This document shows, piece after piece, positions 31,561 to 34,832 of a stretch of DNA of 34,832 nt. The DNA lies in assembly GCA_017453465.1 (NCBI GenBank), contig JAFTEV010000016.1, forward strand, positions 1 through 34,832, read 5' to 3'. This stretch comes from Bacteroidaceae bacterium. Lineage in GTDB: Bacteria > Bacteroidota > Bacteroidia > Bacteroidales > Bacteroidaceae. The position numbers and the translations under genes were made by a program. The number at the start of each line of letters is the position of its first letter. Within the stretch, counting starts at the first letter, position 1. A model generated the notes under the pieces. The model did not search any database. It saw only the letters and a list, made by a program, of their open reading frames with translations, and was not told where the DNA came from.

Positions 31561-32460
31561 CTACTGCAAGAGTTGTGTGAAGGCGGGGGGAAAGGGTGTC
31601 TCGAACTTGAGTAATTCGCCCGTGACGGGGTGGCGAAAGGCGAGGCGGAAGGCGTGGAGGCAGATGCGATGGAGGGGGTCGGTCTGTGCGCCGTACTTGT
31701 AGTCGCCGGCAATGCTGTGGTGGAGGTCCTGCATGTGGACGCGGATTTGGTTCTTGCGGCCTGTGTCGAGCTTGAGTTCCACGAGGCTGTAGCCGCCCCC
31801 GCGCTTGAGGGTGTGGTAGTGGGTGATGGCGCGCTTGCCGCCGTTGTCGGTGACGCTGGAGTGGACGATGAACATGCGGTCGTCGGTGAGCCAGCTGCTC
31901 ACGGTGCCGCTGTTTTGCTCCATGTCGCCCTCGCAGACGGCTATGTAGCGGCGGTCGGTGATGAGTTCCTGCCAGTTGTCGGTGAGGGTTTGCTGGATGT
32001 CGCGACGCTTGGCGAAGAGCAGGAGGCCAGAGGTCTGGCGGTCGAGGCAGTGGACGGTGTGGACGGCGAAGCTGCGGTTGGTGCGCTTCACGTATTCGTC
32101 GAGGATGTCCTTGACGGTCTGTGCCTTGTTGCCGGGCTGGGTGTTGGTGAGGATGCCGTTGGCCTTCTCGACGACGAGGATGAAGGGGTCTTCATAGACG
32201 AGTCGCACCCAGCGGCTGGCGAGTTCGTGTTTGTGTCGGCGGTTGCCTATCTGCACGAGTTGTCCGGGCCGCAGGGGGGTGTTGAACTGGGTGGTGATTT
32301 TCTTGTCCACATAGACCATGCGCTGGCTGAGGAGTTCTTTGGCGCGGGTGCGCGAAATGCCGTGGATGGCGGTCATAAGGAAGGGCAAGAGTTCGGTGAC
32401 TTCACGCACGGGGTAGTCGGTGTATCGGTTGGCAACTTTTTGGTCGAAGTAGGTGCTCAT
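31561..32460 (-). CDS. RluA-family pseudouridine synthase
   Basis: 299 residues. An N-terminal S4-like RNA-binding domain (about 18-75; S-R-T-R-A-K-E-L-L-S-Q-R-M-V-Y-V-D) precedes the catalytic domain, which converts uridine to pseudouridine in rRNA or tRNA. The nucleophile is D140 in H137-C-L-D-R-Q-T-S-G. The usual motif is HRLDxxTSG, so a Cys replaces the Arg at 138. Later motifs R-R-Y-I-A-V, G-R-K-N-Q-I-R-V-H and G-D-Y-K-Y-G are standard. Which uridine it modifies cannot be told. It is separated from rlmD by 75 nt of AT-rich repeat. Confidence 0.92.
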   Translation of the reverse strand: MSTYFDQKVANRYTDYPVREVTELLPFLMTAIHGISRTRAKELLSQRMVYVDKKITTQFNTPLRPGQLVQIGNRRHKHELASRWVRLVYEDPFILVVEKANGILTNTQPGNKAQTVKDILDEYVKRTNRSFAVHTVHCLDRQTSGLLLFAKRRDIQQTLTDNWQELITDRRYIAVCEGDMEQNSGTVSSWLTDDRMFIVHSSVTDNGGKRAITHYHTLKRGGGYSLVELKLDTGRKNQIRVHMQDLHHSIAGDYKYGAQTDPLHRICLHAFRLAFRHPVTGELLKFETPFPPAFTQLLQ

Positions 32461-32510
32461 GGGGAATCTATTTGTTTTTAACTTTCAACTTATCTTCTCT
32501 CTGCCAGAAT

Positions 32511-32540
32511 GATTTTAACTTTTAATTTTTAACTTTTAAC
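32511..32540. repeat. AT-rich intergenic repeat (TTTTAACTTTTAA type)
   Basis: Imperfect copies of TTTTAACTTTTAA/TTTTTAAC between rlmD and the rluA-like gene. It resembles AT-rich repeats common between Bacteroidales genes. Confidence 0.5.
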
Positions 32541-33954
32541 TCCTCCGCTGCAGGAGGACTACGTTCTCGACGTGCTGTGTGTGGGGAAACATATCGACGG
32601 GCTGGACGGCTTCCACGCTGTAGTCGGGGTCGAGCAGTTGCAAGTCGCGGGCTTGGGTGGCTGGGTTGCAGCTGACATAGACAATGCGCCGGGGGGCGGC
32701 AAAGAGGATGGTGTCGATAACGTCCTGGTGCATTCCGGCGCGTGGGGGGTCGGTGATGATGACGTCGGGACGGCCATGGCGGTCGATGAAGTCTCGGTTG
32801 AGGATGTCCTTCATGTCGCCGGCATAGAAGAGTGTGTTGTCTATCTGGTTGAGCTGTGAGTTGATGCGTGCGTCGTCGATGGCTTCGGGCACGTATTCTA
32901 TGCCGATGACCTGACGGGTCCTTCGAGCTACGAAGTTGGCGATGGTGCCTGTGCCGGTGTAGAGGTCATAGACGAGTTCCTGGCCCGTGAGCTGTGCGAA
33001 GTCCCTGGCCACACGGTACAGCTCGTAGGCTTGTTCGGTGTTGGTCTGGTAGAACGACTTGGGACCCACCTTGAAGCGCAGTCCCTCCATCTGTTCGTAG
33101 ATGTGGTCGGTGCCCCGGAAGCAGTGCACGGTCTGGTCGGCAAAGGTGTCGTTGGCCTTGTGGTTATCCACGTAGAGCAGGGAGGTAATCTGGGGGAACT
33201 GGTCGCTGAGGGCCTGCAGCAGGGCGTTGGCTTCGGTGCGGTCGGCTTCGTCCTCCATGCGGAACTGGATGAGCAGCATGAGTTCGCCCGTGTTGCTGCC
33301 CCTCACCATCATGCTTCGCAGCAGTCCCCGGTTTTCGCGCAGGTCGTAGAAGCTGAGCCTGTGCTGGAGGGCGTAGGAGCGGATGAAGTTGCGGATTTGG
33401 TTCTGCGTGTCGTCCATGAGGTGGCACTCGGTGATGTCGAGCACCTTGTCGAATGCGCCGGCGATGTGGAATCCCACGGCATCCATCACGTCGTAGCGGA
33501 TGTCCTGGCTGACTTCCTCCTCGGTGAGCCAGCGTTTGTTGGAGAAGCCAAACTCCAGCTTGTTCCTGTATTCGCGTGTCTTCTGGCTGCCCAGGATGGG
33601 GCGGAAGGGGGGAAGCTCCACCTTGCCGATGCGGGTGAGGTTGTCATAGACCTGCTGCTGCTTGGCCTTGAGCTGCTCGGCGTACTGGAGGCACTGCCAC
33701 TTGCAGCCGCCGCACACGCCGTAGTGTGGGCAGAAGGGCTGGGCGCGCAGGGGCGAGCGGCGGTGGAACTTCACGGCCACGGCCTCCATGTAGTTGGCTT
33801 TCTTGCGCTTCACTTGCAGGTCAACCACGTCGCCAGGCACTACGTAGGGCACGAAGACCACGCGGTCGTCCACCCGTGCGAGGGCTTTCCCCTCGGCTGC
33901 TATGGCGGAAATCTCCACCTCTGTGAGCAGGGGCAGTTTCTTCTTTTTTCTCAT
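32536..33954 (-). CDS. rlmD: 23S rRNA (uracil-C5)-methyltransferase, RlmD/TrmA family
   Basis: 472 residues. An N-terminal TRAM RNA-binding domain (about 8-65) is followed by a 4Fe-4S cysteine set C75, C81, C84 and a later Cys in I-T-E-C-H. The Rossmann methyltransferase core has Y-T-G-T-G-T, I-T-D-P-P-R-A-G and the catalytic Cys in V-S-C-N-P. The enzyme transfers methyl from S-adenosylmethionine to C5 of a 23S rRNA uridine. RlmD (U1939) is the closest standard name, but Bacteroidetes often have two TrmA-family paralogues, so the exact position is not certain. The start overlaps the stop of the membrane-protein gene (ATGA at 33951-33954). Confidence 0.92.
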   Translation of the reverse strand: MRKKKKLPLLTEVEISAIAAEGKALARVDDRVVFVPYVVPGDVVDLQVKRKKANYMEAVAVKFHRRSPLRAQPFCPHYGVCGGCKWQCLQYAEQLKAKQQQVYDNLTRIGKVELPPFRPILGSQKTREYRNKLEFGFSNKRWLTEEEVSQDIRYDVMDAVGFHIAGAFDKVLDITECHLMDDTQNQIRNFIRSYALQHRLSFYDLRENRGLLRSMMVRGSNTGELMLLIQFRMEDEADRTEANALLQALSDQFPQITSLLYVDNHKANDTFADQTVHCFRGTDHIYEQMEGLRFKVGPKSFYQTNTEQAYELYRVARDFAQLTGQELVYDLYTGTGTIANFVARRTRQVIGIEYVPEAIDDARINSQLNQIDNTLFYAGDMKDILNRDFIDRHGRPDVIITDPPRAGMHQDVIDTILFAAPRRIVYVSCNPATQARDLQLLDPDYSVEAVQPVDMFPHTQHVENVVLLQRRS

Positions 33955-34562
33955 TTCTTCTTGGGTATAATCGTTTCAATCTCGGCATCCTCCGTCCGGC
34001 AGATTTTCCTGCGCAGGGGGAAGGGCAGCAAGCAGTCGGCCAGCACGATGGAGAGCAGGTAGTTGATGACGAAGAGCACGGCGTAGAACTTCCAGTGCAG
34101 TCCGTCGGGCAGGCTGACAGTGTCGCCCGTCTGCTGCGATGTGGCGATGGCCATCTTGATGACGCGAATGGCTATCTGCGGCACTGACACCATGAAGCAG
34201 ACAAAGCCGTAGAAGAGCAGACAAGTGACTGTGAGCGAGAGGAATGTGCGGAAGTGGCGGAAGTAATACTTCAGTGCCTTCAACCACACCTTGGGGTTGA
34301 GCGCGGTGAGCACGTTGCGGGCTGCTGCCCGATAGACACTGGGCATACGCTGTGCCCCTACCTCGAAGCCCCGCTCCTTCACATCGAGCAGACGGAACAT
34401 GATGCCTTGCAGGAAGCAGAAGGGCACGATGGCCGCCCAGGGAACCCACGTGAGGCAGGCGGCCAGCAGCAGCATCACGGGCAGGCTGATGCGCAGCGTG
34501 TAGAGGAAATGGCCGCTCAGGAAGCTGATGGCTTCCGAAATACATCTGATGTTCTTTTTCAT
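33951..34562 (-). CDS. Small multi-pass membrane protein of unknown function
   Basis: 203 residues with membrane segments at about 20-38, 41-57, 108-130 and 158-180, and a basic C-terminus ending in Pro-Lys-Lys-Lys. A positively charged central loop (about 75-105) lies between the second and third segments. No catalytic motif is recognised. It is the first gene of a two-gene operon, coupled to rlmD by a 4-nt overlap, with its own clear promoter. This pairing is the only clue to its role. Confidence 0.82.
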   Translation of the reverse strand: MKKNIRCISEAISFLSGHFLYTLRISLPVMLLLAACLTWVPWAAIVPFCFLQGIMFRLLDVKERGFEVGAQRMPSVYRAAARNVLTALNPKVWLKALKYYFRHFRTFLSLTVTCLLFYGFVCFMVSVPQIAIRVIKMAIATSQQTGDTVSLPDGLHWKFYAVLFVINYLLSIVLADCLLPFPLRRKICRTEDAEIETIIPKKK

Positions 34563-34638
34563 GCGTGAATGTTGATTCTCCAGCCGCCGAAAGAGTGGTT
34601 TTTCGCCATGCCGGAAACATTTTTGAGTAAAAGTTCGG

Positions 34639-34670
34639 CAAAATTACAAGGTTTTTATTAGCTTTGCAAA
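34639..34670 (-). promoter_or_regulatory. Promoter of the membrane protein-rlmD operon
   Basis: On the minus strand TTTG (complement of 34667-34670), exactly 20 nt, then a perfect TAATTTTG (34639-34646). The leader to the ATG at 34562 is about 70 nt. Confidence 0.75.
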
Positions 34671-34774
34671 AATTTTAAGTTTGTTTAATTATATTGCTGT
34701 CCGATAAAAGTGCGAAGTAGTATAGATTCCATAAAAATAGGGGGCCAGACCTGAGCCTTTCCCCCAAGATTTTG

Positions 34775-34782
34775 TAATTTTG
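34775..34782 (+). promoter_or_regulatory. -7 box for the gene at the right edge
   Basis: A perfect TAATTTTG, 30 nt before the ATG at 34813. No TTTG lies at the usual -33 distance. Confidence 0.5.
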
Positions 34783-34812
34783 CAGCGACCAAACAACAAA
34801 ACTTACAAAATC

Positions 34813-34832
34813 ATGGACAAAGGTACAACAAA
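34813..34832 (+). CDS. Start of a gene cut by the window edge
   Basis: ATG GAC AAA GGT ACA ACA (Met-Asp-Lys-Gly-Thr-Thr) follows a -7 box and an A-rich leader. Only six codons are visible, so the product cannot be named. Confidence 0.5.

Noticed and set aside
31432-31614. A 60-codon frame on the plus strand
   Set aside because: Its sequence is the translated 22-bp repeat array; no start region or protein-like features.

Overview
The window reads as a chromosome segment of a Bacteroidales bacterium, most likely Prevotellaceae. The grounds are a TonB-dependent outer-membrane receptor followed by SusD-less lipoprotein genes, the Bacteroidetes promoter signature (TTTG, 19-20 nt, TAnnTTTG) in front of several genes, almost no Shine-Dalgarno sequences, a Prevotella-like GyrA, secreted proteins ending in dockerin repeats, and typical Bacteroidales AT- and GC-rich intergenic repeats. 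I saw no tRNA, rRNA, CRISPR array, insertion sequence or phage.

Layout, left to right. 1-1725: a long hairpin, then a small membrane peptide gene overlapping a radical SAM/SPASM enzyme gene. 2052-6754: a two-gene secreted set, a large multidomain putative metallopeptidase with a dockerin, overlapping a GH28 pectin-type glycosidase. 6817-12216: a STAS / RsbW-like kinase / STAS partner-switching trio followed by an SLC13-type carrier, an AspT/YidE-type carrier and a CcdA/ArsG-like membrane protein. 12411-21326: a probable nucleic-acid scavenging locus, comprising a divergent secreted EEP nuclease, a TonB receptor, a DUF5689 lipoprotein, a choice-of-anchor/OB-fold lipoprotein, a NucA-type nuclease lipoprotein and a cytoplasmic STAS-kinase fusion. 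21330-26751 (minus): gyrA, a periplasmic TPR protein and a PAP2 phosphatase with a barrel-like C-terminus. 26794-27428 (minus): an AT-rich antitoxin/PIN toxin pair. 27819-31313 (minus): a vWA plus macro-like fusion, a sugar O-acetyltransferase, an unknown membrane-anchored protein and an acyl-ACP thioesterase. 31561-34562 (minus): an RluA-type pseudouridine synthase, RlmD and a small membrane protein. A new gene starts at the right edge.

The most coherent candidate system is 12411-21326. Its parts imply surface cleavage of DNA/RNA, binding by OB-fold lipoproteins, TonB-driven import, and a cytoplasmic STAS-kinase fused to the end of the operon. The kinase's STAS half resembles the two STAS proteins beside the RsbW-like kinase at 6.8-7.9 kb, so the two regions may share a regulator. 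This link is inference.

The other strong signals are non-coding. A GC-rich intergenic repeat family occurs at three places, one of them an exact 22-bp tandem array. There is an 89-nt near-perfect hairpin at the left edge. A pair of long palindromes lies in front of the PAP2 gene, where the AT-rich repeat runs into the coding region and appears to supply the signal peptide.
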